A stretch of DNA of 64,000 bases from Sparassis latifolia (taxonomy: Eukaryota > Basidiomycota > Agaricomycetes > Polyporales > Sparassidaceae), in contig CM031557.1 in assembly GCA_018466975.1 (NCBI GenBank), positions 930,001 to 994,000 on the forward strand. Direction: 5' to 3'. The translations under genes were made by a program, and so were the position numbers. The notes beneath the pieces were generated by a model. It saw nothing but the letters and a program-made list of their open reading frames with translations, had not been told where the DNA came from and searched no databases. Shown here one piece after another: positions 1 to 11,244 of the stretch. Each line of letters begins with the position of its first letter. The first letter of the stretch is position 1.

Positions 1-474
1 GAGCGGGCGCAACCGGCGGCTTCCCTCTAACCTCCGTCCGGAGCGCATGCTTCTAAGTCAGCTATGTGTAATAGATCTGTGGCAAAATGTCTGGCTTTGG
101 CAGGTATCACCATTGCCTCGTGGAGCTGGCGCGAGACAGCGGAGGTCAGTAGAGCACTTCGACCCAAGTCTTGAACTGTGAGTGCGGATCTCTATGATTT
201 ACTTATCGCCGCAGGATTTAGACTCACTTTCATGCATAAACCATTGTGAGACGGTACCAGCTCAGAATTCCGTGAGCTGTGCTATAGGTGCGATACATAG
301 GTTGTGGGCGAAATCTTATCAGTGTGGCCTGAATCGTCTGACCACCAATCCAAATCTTATCAATGGGGTGGGCGGTGAGAGTGGTATTCGGGGTCTGCAG
401 TTTCACTTTTGAGGGTTGATGTCAAAAATCCTCGATGTGGGTGCCCTTGGCTAGACCTTTTGACGGGACATCAA
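1..474. other. Gene-free stretch
   Basis: No open frame here resembles a known family and no repeat structure was seen. It is the left flank of the inverted-repeat element that starts near 475. Confidence 0.4.
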
Positions 475-1221
475 CTGAGTCTGAGATAGTCTCGGAACCA
501 GCCGTTCTGTCAGTGCGGGCCCCCAATCGGAGAGCGAAAAACACCTGCACAGCCCGCAGACAGAACGTCTGGTGAAATTCGTATAGGCGGGGGGGGGATT
601 GTCACATTCACGTGATCTTGACGCGTCTTTCTGCACGTCAGGCGTGTCGCGCGTCGCGTCTAGAGATGTAGGTAGCAGGTACCATGTCGTAGTACACAAT
701 ATACCCGGACCTTCTGCATGATACCCGGACTTGCTACACCAGAGTCCTATGAGTTCTGAAAACCTCTATACCCTATTATCAGAGCTTAATGCTGGAGATC
801 CCGTGCAGGATGATGAAGAACTTGACGACCCGGACTGGGATGAGCATAGTGCGGACTCATCTGATGACGAAGACGAAGACACTGACAATACACCTGGGCG
901 CCAACGAGAGCCGAGTGATCCACCGCACAAGATTCGCACACGCAACTTCAAGGACATAGAAGCAGAATATGTATGAGGGGAAGATGTATCGTGATTGCTA
1001 CAGACACTACACAGAAGACGCGTACTACTACACATCGCCCGTAGGACACGTCGCCCTGACGCGCTGGTCACGAAGTGTGACAATCCCCCCCCCGCCTATA
1101 CGAATTTCACCAGACGTTCTAGGTGGTAGCTGTGCATCTCTTTTTCGCTCTCCGCTGTCAGTTTCACGTGATGCCCTGCTACCACCGAACGTCTGGTTCC
1201 GAGACTAAGTCTGAGACAACT
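475..1221. mobile_element. Non-autonomous DNA transposon with long terminal inverted repeats
   Basis: About 150 bp at the left end (475-631) reappear in inverted orientation at the right end (about 1058-1221). Matching blocks, read inwards, are AGTCTCGGAACCAG, GAACGTCTGGTGAAATTCGT, and ATAGGCGG followed by a G tract and ATTGTCACA. The middle of each arm differs, so the arms are aged or recombined. The interior of about 430 bp is too short for a transposase and holds only an acidic peptide frame (749-976). No target-site duplication could be fixed with confidence, so the superfamily is not assigned. The G/C homopolymers in the arms may carry length errors. Confidence 0.75.
749..976 (+). pseudogene. 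Acidic N-terminal remnant of a possible transposase inside the inverted-repeat element
   Basis: A frame of 75 residues opens at the ATG at 749. Its centre is very acidic, with runs of Asp, Glu and Ser (DDPDWDE, DDEDEDTD), followed by a short basic stretch (KIRTRNFKD) and a stop. Several eukaryotic DNA transposases start with such an acidic region, so this may be what is left after internal deletion of a larger gene. That link is inference; no catalytic domain is present. It lies wholly between the two inverted repeats. Confidence 0.35.
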
Positions 1222-1952
1222 GGACCAAATCGGCGTCACACGTCACACGCGATTTTTTCTGACCCTGCCAATATTTTTCTCTCGATTTTGCTGATTTTGA
1301 GAATTTTCGAAAATCACAAAAGGTCGAATTTGTCGGTCTTTTTTCTGCGGTAGCTGGAGTCCATGTGAGGCGAAATCAAGCAAGGGGAGTCTCTTGTCTC
1401 AACTTGTGGTGACAATCAAAAGGCGAAACTTTTAAACTTTCTACAGACCCACAGATATGAGGCTTCTCTGAAGTGGCAGAGGATATAGAAGTTTAACCTG
1501 GCTAAGTGGTGGCGGAAGCCTGGGAAGGATCTGGAAGGATATAGTCGCGGTGGAATATACCGTATACTTCTCGGCGCCTACGCTGGGTCGACGCGGAGTT
1601 GGGCGCAACGAGCCTCATGTTAGCTTCACCACATTATTAATTCACGGTATTGCTTGTTCAGAAGCCTCTCCATACTCCAAGTACTTTTCAATCTCTTCGC
1701 TGAGGAGCTATACAACGTATGAGCAATGATGCATAAACCTTAGATCGAAGAATTTTCACATTGACAGATATTATGAAGGACGCCATAAAGCAGGACAGGC
1801 CGAACGTCGAGCCACGTACCGGTACGTTTCCTTCTCAGTAGCCCATACTACTGTCTGGTGTCCTCTGATTGCGATTATGATTATTGAACAGACAGCTTTC
1901 GCCCGTTGCAGAAAATAAAATCCGAGTCATCAGCTTATTTTTTCACTTCGTG
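1222..1952. other. Gene-free stretch upstream of the BTB gene
   Basis: No supported gene is seen. The 3' end must hold the promoter and 5' leader of the BTB gene. A short upstream exon starting at the ATG near 1773 is possible, but no evidence decides it. Confidence 0.4.
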
Positions 1953-3016
1953 ATGTCTGCATATCTCGCAGAACCATGTCCAAGCTCCAGTCATTCCGCA
2001 CTCGCAGAGAACAACGGCGAGCTAGAGCAGGATGCAGACTTCTGGTTTGCAGATGGCTCGATTATTCTTATCGCGGAAAACACTGCATTTCAATGGTGTC
2101 CACCAAGGCGTGCTATCTAGACACTCCGAAGTATTCCGCGATCTCTTCACAGTTCCTCAGCCCGAGGGCCAGCAGTACGCGTACGGCTGTCCCGTTGTTC
2201 GCCTCTACGATTCTCCCATCGACTTTCGATATTTGTTGCGTGTCTTGTACGATGGTCGAAAGTGCGCTTGCATCGTTCGTGTGACGCCAGCATATGTTTC
2301 TGATCACTAAAGACATTCACAGGCATTCTGTGAAGCACGAGCCGAGGCTCGAGTTCTCAGAAGTCGAAGCTCTGGTCAGGCTCGCACACAAGTATCAACT
2401 TGATGGGCTGCGAGCGGAGGCTCTTGAGAGACTCAAAGCTGTTTTCACCGACAACTTCACGATATATTCGACACGGGATGAACTACCTCTTCTTCTACGC
2501 CCCTCAGACGCCATTTCGGTGGTGAAATTAGCCCATCTCACGCAAGAGCTCACCTTACTGCCTCTAGCACTGTACCAATGCGCTATGCTGGACGCGACAC
2601 AGCTCCTGGAGGGCGTACCTCTGGCCAATGGCATGATTGACCATCTTTCTCATGAAGACCTGGCAAGGTGCATAAATGGCAAGGCCGTCCTAGCGCACAA
2701 ACGCGTGATGGTGTACTTGCGCCTTCTCGCTCTTGCGAGCTCCGAGTGCATCGGCAAACCGCTCTGCACAAGCATACTCTCTGGTGTGCAGCTCCGCATC
2801 TTTAAAAGGCTCTCCTTACGGCCTTGTATGGATGTGCTAATGTGTATGCGCGAAAAGCTTGACAAACTTCGCGAGTTGGCCCATCTGTGTGAGAAGTGCC
2901 ATCAGTTCATGTACGTGACACACCTTGAGGGCAGACAGCAGATGTGGATGGAGCTGCCCTCCGATTTTGGCTTAGGTGATTGGTTGCAGCTCCGTGATGC
3001 AGGAGTTGCAACGTGA
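1953..3016 (+). CDS. BTB/POZ domain protein with one single-base frame break
   Basis: Exons 1953-2261 and 2323-3016 are joined by a 61-bp intron with branch-like CACTAAA. The start is the first in-frame ATG. The N-terminal part (DADFWFADGSIILIAEN, then HQGVLSRHSEVFRDLF and LLRVLYDGRK) is a BTB/POZ fold, a protein-interaction module often used in transcription control or as a cullin-3 adaptor. The following part (EFSEVEALVRLAHKYQLDGL) and the Cys/His-containing C-terminal tail ending GLGDWLQL are usual in the large BTB families of Agaricomycetes. Between AENTAF and HQGVLS, at about 2088-2093, the frame shifts by one base with no room for an intron. Summed exon length is one base over a multiple of three. 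Either the gene is recently dead or the assembly has an extra base. Substrate or partner is unknown. Confidence 0.8.
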
Positions 3017-3758
3017 GGTGAGCCATAGCCGTTCACGAAGAGATTTCGCGTTGATACTGTACAAGCTGTCTTCCAATGTTTCGATTTGCAATCCATACTA
3101 CACCATTCGTCGACTGCAGCTGAGGGTTGTAATTAACTGCATTGCTGCCACTGTAGAATTCCCTTTCGCCTTCTTTGCAGTCCTGCATTGCATGTCTCTT
3201 CCTCATGCCTGTCCCACTATTGTTCCATAGGACTTTGACAGATTGAACTCCATATGCGCTTTCTTCAAGTTAACGATCGGATCGTCGTTGGCAGATTCTG
3301 TATCCAGAGGATGGACACTGAAATAGATGTATCTACATAGTATCTTTATATGATCAGAAGGAGGATCGGTGTATCTTCGGCTTGCTACAGTTTGTAATGG
3401 CACTTGCTTGCATCTTATATTCTACACCTTTGCGTGGTCTGTGGATGGAATACACAATCACTTACCGCGGTGGATGTCAACACTCCTATCCTAATGCGCA
3501 AGAGAGCCGGAGATGTCCCAGCAGCTTGGCCCAGGAGTCGACTAGAGCTCGAGGAAGCTTTGAAAGTTTAATGTACAAATTCTGTACATATATTGCTCCA
3601 ACCTCGAGCTTTTCAGAGAGAGCTGGATCGGATCCGGAGCAATACGAAGGAACGATTCAAATAGAGTTTAGTCCTAGCTACCCTTCTCGGAGTTGATTAA
3701 TGATTTCTGAGACCCGCTCGATATCCTTCCTGCGTCCAATCTCCAACTTACGCTGAAT
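3017..3758. other. Gene-free stretch
   Basis: Only short frames without recognisable motifs occur here. It separates two genes of the same orientation. Confidence 0.4.
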
Positions 3759-4251
3759 ATGGTTAGACTTTATGTCATCTACGCAGCTCGCGGTAATAAA
3801 GTCGGAGGGGGGTATGTCCTGGTCTCCTACAGCGACTTAACGGAAGTTACGGGATGGTGCTTATGATTGTCAATACGTTCAATAGGTCCGTTCTCCGCCA
3901 CTGGGCTTTGCTCATCAGCGACAATGGCACCATTGGCCGCCGTTGTCACGTCTTCAATAGAGGCCTGCCGGTGGAGAAATGGTGTATGAAATGACGGAGA
4001 ACTTCAGCATCCTGGACGACCGTGCCTATTCTACCGACCGAGTTGCATTGGGTGTGGAACTAGTTGGAGAGATGTCATCGATTTTAGCCACCATTGAGGC
4101 CGTCGATCGCCCCAACCAGCAATTCGAGAATTTCGAGTTTTTTCCTCACTGCCAGGATTGGTGCCATGATGTCGTTAAAGCATTGATTGGGAAGGGAATG
4201 GTTCCTGCGGAATCCCTCGACATGTTGAAGCTCATACCCTCTCGCGATTAA
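3759..4251 (+). CDS. Small conserved fungal protein of unknown function, with one frame break
   Basis: Exons 3759-3811 and 3886-4251 flank a 74-bp intron (donor GTATGT). The start reads MVRLYVIYAARG. After the intron comes RHWALLISDNG, then HVFNRGLPVEKW, then in the next frame YEMTENFSILDD, and a C-terminal part with FFPHCQDWCHDVVKALIGKG. The order 'HWALL', then 'W-YE', then 'C-x-W' followed by an amphipathic helix is one I associate with a family of small, uncharacterised basidiomycete proteins; no function is known to me. Near 3976-3981 the frame moves by one base with no intron, so a base seems to be missing. The summed coding length (419 nt) agrees with a one-base loss. Confidence 0.55.
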
Positions 4252-5063
4252 AAGATATACTATGTGAGAAGTCGCCAGAGTTGTTTTGGAAACTGAAGCA
4301 ACTCCCGTTCATAACAACTCACAGATCTATTCTTCAGTAGAAGCAGCACGCCGAGGGAGAAACACGCCTTAGCTCATCACTGCCGACACGGCTTCTGCAG
4401 CCAGAAGCCGCGCCCGATCCCCCAAACCGAGGAGAGAAGGAAGTTTTTCCCAAATATCACGTCGTCTTTCGAAGTCGCGGCTCCTCACTGGCAGGAATTC
4501 TGTGCAGTGGTAGCGCAGACGAACTCTTTTTGCAGATGGCTTCGAGGAAGCTGTTTGAATTCTGCAGACTGTGGTAGGGCGTTATTATGTTTCGGGAGAA
4601 CAATTCTAGGGTGCTTAATACGCGGAGCGGTATGCATTAAGGTCGCACAAACAGAACTGGTCGGGCAGTGGGACTGGTATCAGTGTTGGGATTGACCGTC
4701 CCAACCACGGCATTGGTAGTGAGATGTATCAGCCCCTCCATACACGCCGCCAGGTCTTCAGCCGACAGTCGTTCGACTGTACTATGTATCTTGGTGAGTC
4801 GCACCTTGGTTGAGCTTAGAAGGGGTCAGCGTACTGCAGAGGTAGAAAGCTACGCGTAGCATGGGGAGTGCGCCGGTGAACCGCGCCGCTGGGTTGATCG
4901 CCACAGTGCCATAGTATTTCTGCTTGATGACCATCCTCGATGCTGGTTCCAGAAAATTGGCATTCCACGCGCGAAGTCGTGGGTAAATACCTTCTTCAGT
5001 TTTGCCAAGGCCCGTTCGCGACGTCCGCCGGCGTGACCTGGCCTGCGATTGAGTCTCTTGAAG

Positions 5064-5108
5064 GCAGAGTGTAGACACTCTGCTTCAACCTTCGTGCCTC
5101 AGGATATC
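5064..5108 (-). repeat. Dispersed hairpin repeat, copy A
   Basis: On the minus strand it reads GATATCCTGAGG, a spacer ending AAGGTTGAA, then a perfect 9-bp stem (GCAGAGTGT / ACACTCTGC) closed over two bases at 5064-5083. Copies B and C have the same order on the plus strand. Confidence 0.65.
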
Positions 5109-5516
5109 TGACTACGATGTTCTCACCAGGATCTATGTTCATTGCCTTGTCTTGACTTAGATCAGGAGAACAGTAGGTGCGTTTACTGATTCAGAGTTTA
5201 TTCGTCAGGCTAAAACATCAGGCCTCAGGGAGCAGACTCAGCGATGTGACCAAACAACAGTCGTGCGCGAGTTGTAGTTATTTAGACTCCCCGCAATCGG
5301 CACATGGACACCAAGGGGCCGCCAGTGGTGATCGGTCAACTTGACTACAACCAGCCCTGTGCCTCCCACGTCCACCGCATTCTAGTGTTGCTCTGCCTGT
5401 CCTCCATCGTGGGCGAGCACGACGGCTCATAAAACAATGCATCTCCTTGTAACCTTGCCAACTCCAGTCGCTCACTCGCCGGTGCTTTCTCCTCGGTGCG
5501 AGCTCTGCCCTACACG

Positions 5517-5558
5517 GATATCCTGAGATACGAAGGTCGAAGCAGACTGTCTGTCTGC
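5517..5558 (+). repeat. Dispersed hairpin repeat, copy B
   Basis: It has GATATCCTGAG, a spacer with ACGAAGGTCGAA, then a 6-bp stem GCAGAC (5542-5547) / GTCTGC (5553-5558). Against copy A both stem strands changed in a compensating way (G to C and C to G), so pairing is kept. Confidence 0.65.
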
Positions 5559-7291
5559 CTGAGGGATGCTAATCTCCACTCGCGCAGAGCGTGGGTAATT
5601 ACTGCTTGTCGTTCCCTGGAAATTCACCTTGTATGACCCTGTAGGTCCGTCTGCGCATCGTTCTGCACTTTTGTTCTGTCTGACAATAGCTGGATGCAGG
5701 TGTACGAGTGAGTTACGACTGATGCGTTACCACGAGGATGTGTTCCGCTGAACTACAAACCTTAAGAGGTGGCGACACAACTTTGCAATTAACTTCAATA
5801 CTTCGACGACTCATGCGCGTGATGATCAAATAGCAGGTAACGGTGTCGAGGGTTCCGGATTCTGCAGCTCTGCCGCGTTGTGCTCATTCTTCGCCCTATA
5901 AGTGTCCCGTGCAGGGCTGCATGCCCTCGAGGACTTTGCGCCGGTGACGGCCATGATGGAACGTCTGGCAAATTGCGTGGCGCTCGGCGAGGGCTCGATC
6001 CTCGATGTACCATCCATCCGATGACGCTTGCTGCGTACGATGCGTGCCAGTGGTAACTTTCCATGCTGAATTTGTCTTGTACGATTTATCGCAGATTACA
6101 CTGATTTGAATATCATTTAGTATCACTCTTCATCTCCTCCGGCTGCGACATGGTCCAGTTCGAAGAAACACGACGAGACTTCCGCAGACCTATTCACCCC
6201 ATCAATACCGACGATGTCACCGCGACTCCCGTTAAGGAGAAAAATACGGTCGGGGAAAGAAGTTGCGAACGAGAAACAGACGCTACCGGGCACGTTCCAG
6301 GAAATGAGATGACTGGTGATGTTCCGCCGATCAGGTGGGAATTGAGGTTCTCTTGCAACTGACCTATATTTGGCCTGGTTCAGTAGGACCCCCCAGTTCC
6401 AGAAGAGTGTCTTCTGACGCTTTACGCTGCGGACAGTGGAAAGAACCACTTGTTTTCTACCTGATATTGTTGTTCGGTCGGTCTGCATGCGATATTTCAT
6501 ACCGCCGTCGTTCCTGGATTATATAACTCGGCATTCAATCGCCCTTGTCTATCGACTGTTGGAATTCTTGTCTGTCCTTATTCACCCGCTTCTCATGGTT
6601 GAGCGGCGGCACACCAAATACCGTGTGGACTTCACGTTTCGAGGCGAAGGGGTTGCTGTACATCGCCTTTCGCAGAAACGTGTGCAGATAGGTCAAAAAT
6701 AGATACAAATATATCTTACCACTAGCTTGGCACCGGCCCCTCTACTGACTCTGACGCAGGTATTGGAGCTTCGTTCTGTCCATCTGAATTTCTCTGAAGC
6801 TGGTGAATTATATCTCGTTTCGTCGCCCTTGAGGCCTGAGGCCTGAGGCGCCTTGATCAGGTGGCTATGCTTCGTACTACACAACCACCTCTCGGATGTC
6901 TCCGTGATGTTCGCGTTCTCTGCGGTCGGTAGCGTGGACGAAATAGAGGTTCGTTTCCCACTGAGCCCTCATTACGCCATGCTGCTGTGAGAAAGTGCCA
7001 TGAGACTCAGCGAGACTTGAATTTGGATATGGGGTGAATTTTTGGTCAGCGATCGGCCCAGTGGTGAGTTCATGCTGTCTGGGCTTCTTCACGCTCGTCA
7101 TGCTCCAGGTATTTTGTTGGACAGGGTGCAATTACCTACGGGGGTGTACGTCTTCTGCTGTAACTTAGAGCCGTGAGTGAGTATATATCGTGTGTATCCG
7201 AGTCACTGTGGCACCTTAGGAGCTTCTCACGACTGTCTCGGCGTTGTCGGTATTCAGAATCGAGGAGTCATGCGTTCGTGGGTCGGACACG

Positions 7292-7329
7292 GATATCCTG
7301 AGGAAGGTGAAGCAGAGTGTCTACTCTAC
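7292..7329 (+). repeat. Dispersed hairpin repeat, copy C
   Basis: It has GATATCCTGAGG, a shorter spacer AAGGTGAA, then stem GCAGAGT (7312-7318) / ACTCTAC (7323-7329), which closes with one G-T pair. The spacer lost three bases relative to copy A. Confidence 0.6.
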
Positions 7330-7769
7330 CTGGGGAGGCTAAGTTATGATGTTATGGGTCGCTGATTGCGGTCATCATTGCGTGCATAACCGCTCAACGC
7401 TACCGGTACCTCTTTGTGCTCACCACGTCGGGAGCGTGATTCCGCGTCGTACAGACTCTCAGCCGTGGGCGAGACGCTCCGCCTCGTGCGTCCCGGGACC
7501 CATTAATGATAGCTGTCACCCAGCCGGAGATGGATCGCATGCGTTGAATATGTCCGTCTTGATTTCCTGGCATTCCCCGAGTCTTCTCAGATGGCAGACC
7601 TTTTCGAGGCTGGGGAGAGGAGTGATCCGCTAGGTGCTAGTCGGTGTCGAGCTTTCCATCGAACACAGTTTTATCTCTCACAATCTACTTTCATCTCACG
7701 AAGCCCGCTACATATTCCCCAGCTTCTCCCCATGGCCCGTCGTATCTCTCCCCGCCCCTCCAACTCCTT

Positions 7770-9728
7770 ATGGACGCTGGTGTGAAGTCGTACTGGGCAC
7801 CGCTCATCCACGACAGCCCCGAGTACCAAGCTCGTAGGGCCCGTCCGTTCCAGCCTCCCAACCTCTCCATCAAGGACATTCACGCCGCGGTCCCTCGCCA
7901 TCTCTTCGAGAAGAGCACACTCAAGAGCCTCATCTATGTCGGACGTCATGTTGCCCTCACCATTGGGTTCTATGTATTTGCTACCCATATTGGATCGCTG
8001 GCGGGTCAGTTGTGTGCGGTTGTCGGGTGTGTGGGTAGGATCGGGCCTTTGCTGGAGCTTTGCTTGTGGGCCGCGTATTGGTTCTGGCAGAGCGTCCTCT
8101 TCACTGGCCTGTGGACGTTGGGTGAGTGTTTTCCCTTCCGTTCCAGTTTCATTCCTGATTGCAGTTTACAGGACATGAGGTACGCAGCTCTCTCGGTCGA
8201 TGGTAACCTCACTCAGAATGCACCCAGTGCGGACATGGCGCGCTCTTCCCCGCTGGCTGGGTGAACACCGTGCTCGGCCTTACTCTGCACACCACCGTAC
8301 TCACGCCGTACTTCGCCTGGCGCGTCACCCACCGCTCTCACCATGTCAGTCTCCTTCCTGGCACCCCCGGGATCTAATGCCTGACTATCTGCACTCCCAG
8401 AAAGGCACGAACCACCTCGCGCGCGACGAGACGTACCACCCGCCGACTCGTACGGACCTGCGTCTCCCGTCCGAGAGCGAGGCACGAGCGATCGACTACA
8501 AGACGATGATCGAGGAGACTCCCGCGTTTACGCTGTTCAAGATGGTGATCCGGCAGTTCTTGTGAGTGGCTGATCAGTGTTTTGAGAGACGGGCCATTGA
8601 CGTTTGCCAGAGGCTTCCAGTTGTACCTGATGTAAGTTCGCGTCTTGCGCGAGAGCGAGGTAGTCTCATGATGGGCACAGACATAATCGCAAGGGCAACC
8701 CGAAATACCCCAAGTGGACGAGCGTGAGTCGCTGCACCCATTTTTGTCCGAAGATCGACGTCCCGCTTACTTGGAGCGACAGCACTACAACCCCTCCGCG
8801 AAGCTCTTCAAACCTGAGGACCGTGAGTCAGCCCTCATCGTGTGTCTTACGCTCGCTGACTCTGGAGTCGAAAAGGCGATGCGATCATTGTATCGGACAT
8901 GACGATCGGCGCGATGCTAGTCTTTATCGGCATGTGGGCGTATACGACGAGCTGGGGAAACGTATGGAGGCTGTACTTCGTGCCGTGGCTGGTGAGTGCT
9001 TCGAGCATTCATCAAGTCATCGCGCGAGCGCATCTCGAACCTCACATTTGAAACGGCAGTGGGCGCATAACTGGATCGTCATGTTCACGTACTTGCAGCA
9101 CAGCGACCCGACAGTCCCTTACTACCGCGAGGTGTGTCTTCTCCACCATCGCCTTACGTGCGCATTTGCTCACTCGTTCCCGTCTGTTGTAGAACCAGTG
9201 GACGTTCCTCCGCGGCGCGCTCGCCACCGTCGATAGGCCTGTCTTCGGGTGGATCGGACGCGTCTTCTGGCATGGGGTGCGCATGCCTCTTCCGCTTCTT
9301 CTCCGGGAACGGTGCTGATGTGCCCACTGTAGATCGCGCACGACCATATTGCTCACCATCTCTTTGTCTCTGTCCCGTTCTGTGCGTCTCGGACATACCT
9401 CGGACTGGATCGTCCTATCCGAGTTGGCGCTGACGCGTGCTGCAGATAACCTCCCGCAGGTGACCGAGGCAATCCGCCCCGTGCTTGGGGCGCACTATAA
9501 CTACGACTCCACGGTGTGTCGTCATCCTGTGCCTTGTCTCAGCGTCATGCTGAATGGGGTGTGTCCCAGCCCACGATCTACGCTCTCTGGCGCTCGTTCA
9601 CGCAGTGCACGTTTGTGGAGCCGGACGGCGATATTATTTTCTTCAAGAACCAGCAGGGGAAGGTGGGGCGTGAGTGCGTGTCGGATGCGTTGGAGAAGAC
9701 TGCAGAGGGAGAGGCTGAGATGGACTGA
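7770..9728 (+). CDS. FAD2: Delta-12 fatty acid (oleate) desaturase
   Basis: Thirteen exons: 7770-8121, 8172-8179, 8228-8344, 8401-8561, 8611-8631, 8681-8723, 8783-8822, 8876-8991, 9060-9131, 9193-9276, 9333-9381, 9446-9513, 9570-9728, giving 429 residues. It inserts the second double bond into oleoyl chains to make linoleoyl chains in the endoplasmic reticulum, using electrons from cytochrome b5. The three di-iron histidine boxes are present: HECGH, HRSHH and HDHIAHH. The first box is split by introns around an 8-nt exon (8172-8179). The N-terminal IHAAVPRHLFEKS and C-terminal HYNYDST then YALWRSFTQC are typical of the family, and membrane segments such as LWAAYWFWQSVLF are visible. The start is the first ATG in frame; no targeting peptide is expected. 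All exon phases agree and there is no sign of damage. Confidence 0.95.
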
Positions 9729-10748
9729 GTGGCGTGCAGAATTTTGAGGGTTTCGCGGGAGCAGGTGAGTCATGAGCTGCTTTGACCAGTTTCGTCTTCT
9801 GAACCGCATATATTCGATTTGGTCTGCAGGTGTGGATCACGTTTAGATGCCGCGGACAAGCCTTGGCCAAGAATTGCTGGTTGTCGGTGCTCTGACGCAT
9901 GTACTGATCTACTGGGCACTTGCTGCAAATTTACTTTTGTGCCGATGGGTCGAGTGCGTTATCATCTAGACGAAAGCTGGAAGCAGTTGTTGAACATGGC
10001 GTACTACCCGTCCCGGGTGCGCCAACAAGACTCAATCGCATTCCGTTCACCAGCGTCAACGTCGAGCTGGGAGAAGTTTCGGAGCCCAAGAGCATGAAGC
10101 ATCGAGCCCAGCTTATCCTCTAAACCTCCGTCAGTACACTCGACTGGTCAATTTGGATAGTTCTTTCGCCTCGTTTTCTTGGAACAGCGTAGTAGCAACC
10201 TGAGCTTGTAAGAGGCTTGTCGGAAATTCGGTGCCTGCGAGACATCAATGCGTCATCGATATCATCGGAGATGTGCCAAGTCTTTGCGCAAACTTGGCGC
10301 AAACAGCCAGCAAACATGCACCCACCCACCGATCATGATCGTCCACTGCCTGTGCACACTACCACCACCCACCGTGGTACTGACCCTTACGTTCTTGTTT
10401 TGGTGCGACGGAGCCGCTCTTTGTGCGATGCTACAGTGATACTAATGTTTGTCGTTGTGCAGTACATCGTTTGTCTCGGACTCCACGAAAACAAACAACG
10501 GCGGTCGCGGTTTTGATCGCGTATATCTGCGGTCCTGTTCGTCAGATCGATCCCGTTACAGCGATCGAGTCTATGTACTCACTCAACTCCATTGTGATTT
10601 GTACAGACCGGCGCTATAAGTATGACTGCACCCATTGCCTCCGGGCTTCCAAAACCATAAGTTATCAAGATTTGCGAGATATACCTGACTCAAATGTCAT
10701 ATACAGACCTCCAAGCCCTAGTCACTATGAGTCAGAACCGGCCCCAAT
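9729..10748. other. Gene-free stretch
   Basis: No supported gene. Frames are short and their codons look random. The 5' part of the APH-like pseudogene may start in the last 150 bases, but no exon could be joined in phase. Confidence 0.4.
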
Positions 10749-11244
10749 GTCCTGATCAAGTACGGTGGCGACCTCGCAGAAGAAATTCTTTGTGCATCTT
10801 CCGCCTGGGACAAGGTTCGCCTACCCGCAGCGCCGTACCCCGCAATATCCACTATCCAGGATCTGCGCGCCGCCCACTCGGTCCCTAGTTCACCCCTTCT
10901 GACTAGCCCTCAAGCATCTGGTACAGCTGCATGGAGCACGCGCCGGGTGTCTCGCTCGACAAAGTCATCGAGACGCTCACGCACGACGAACTCGACCATA
11001 TAGCGTCGGCAACTAAGGGCGCTCCTCACAGGCATGCGCCCTTTCAAACCGACGACCTTGGTCCGTCAGCGGCGGACCGTATCGCAACAGCTTCTTTTCA
11101 CCGGGGATCGCCCAGAAGTATGTATTCCCGGCAGTCAGGGAGTTCGTCGACCATTATCACCGGTTACTGACATTCATCGGGAAAGGCTGCTTGATCGCGG
11201 AGAGCGCACAGTATGTGGAAGCTCTCCTTGGAAAGCTGCCTTAG
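10749..11244 (+). pseudogene. Aminoglycoside-phosphotransferase-like kinase, decayed
   Basis: The fragments LIKYGGDLAEEI (start of the kinase fold), YSCMEHAPGVSLDKV (hinge, with the typical MEH-x-PG), SVSGGPYRNSFF and a C-terminal FVDHYHRLLTFIGKG match in order the APH/choline-kinase-like proteins common in Agaricomycetes. They lie in different frames: changes occur at about 10905-10920, 11020-11035 and 11060-11070, and no intron set repairs all of them. The catalytic HGD loop is not found. The last fragment ends at a stop at 11242-11244. This is a dead copy; the substrate of the family is usually unknown. Confidence 0.65.

Larger units (their letters stand above)
4252..7769. other. 3.5 kb of decayed, apparently gene-free DNA with a dispersed hairpin repeat
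   Basis: No continuous gene model could be made on either strand. Short frames, such as 6123-6500 on the minus strand, have no recognised motifs. The clear structure is three copies of a hairpin-bearing repeat (near 5064-5108, 5517-5558 and 7292-7329) and a partly palindromic box, CCAC to GTGGGTAA, at 4964-4990 and 5576-5602. These suggest old mobile-element debris. Confidence 0.45.

Noticed and set aside
182..412. Open frame near the left end as a gene
   Set aside because: It does not begin with ATG, has no motif and no splice partners.
4187..4251. Membership of the small gene at 3759-4251 in a named domain family
   Set aside because: The motif order looks familiar, but the family name could not be confirmed without a search.
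6123..6500. 125-residue minus-strand frame as a gene
   Set aside because: No recognised motif, no flanking exons, and an overlapping frame on the other strand is about as good; kept only as a remark.
9514..9542. 29-bp intron near the end of the desaturase
   Set aside because: Too short for splicing; acceptor 9569 gives a 56-bp intron and a better family match (DST then PTIYALW).
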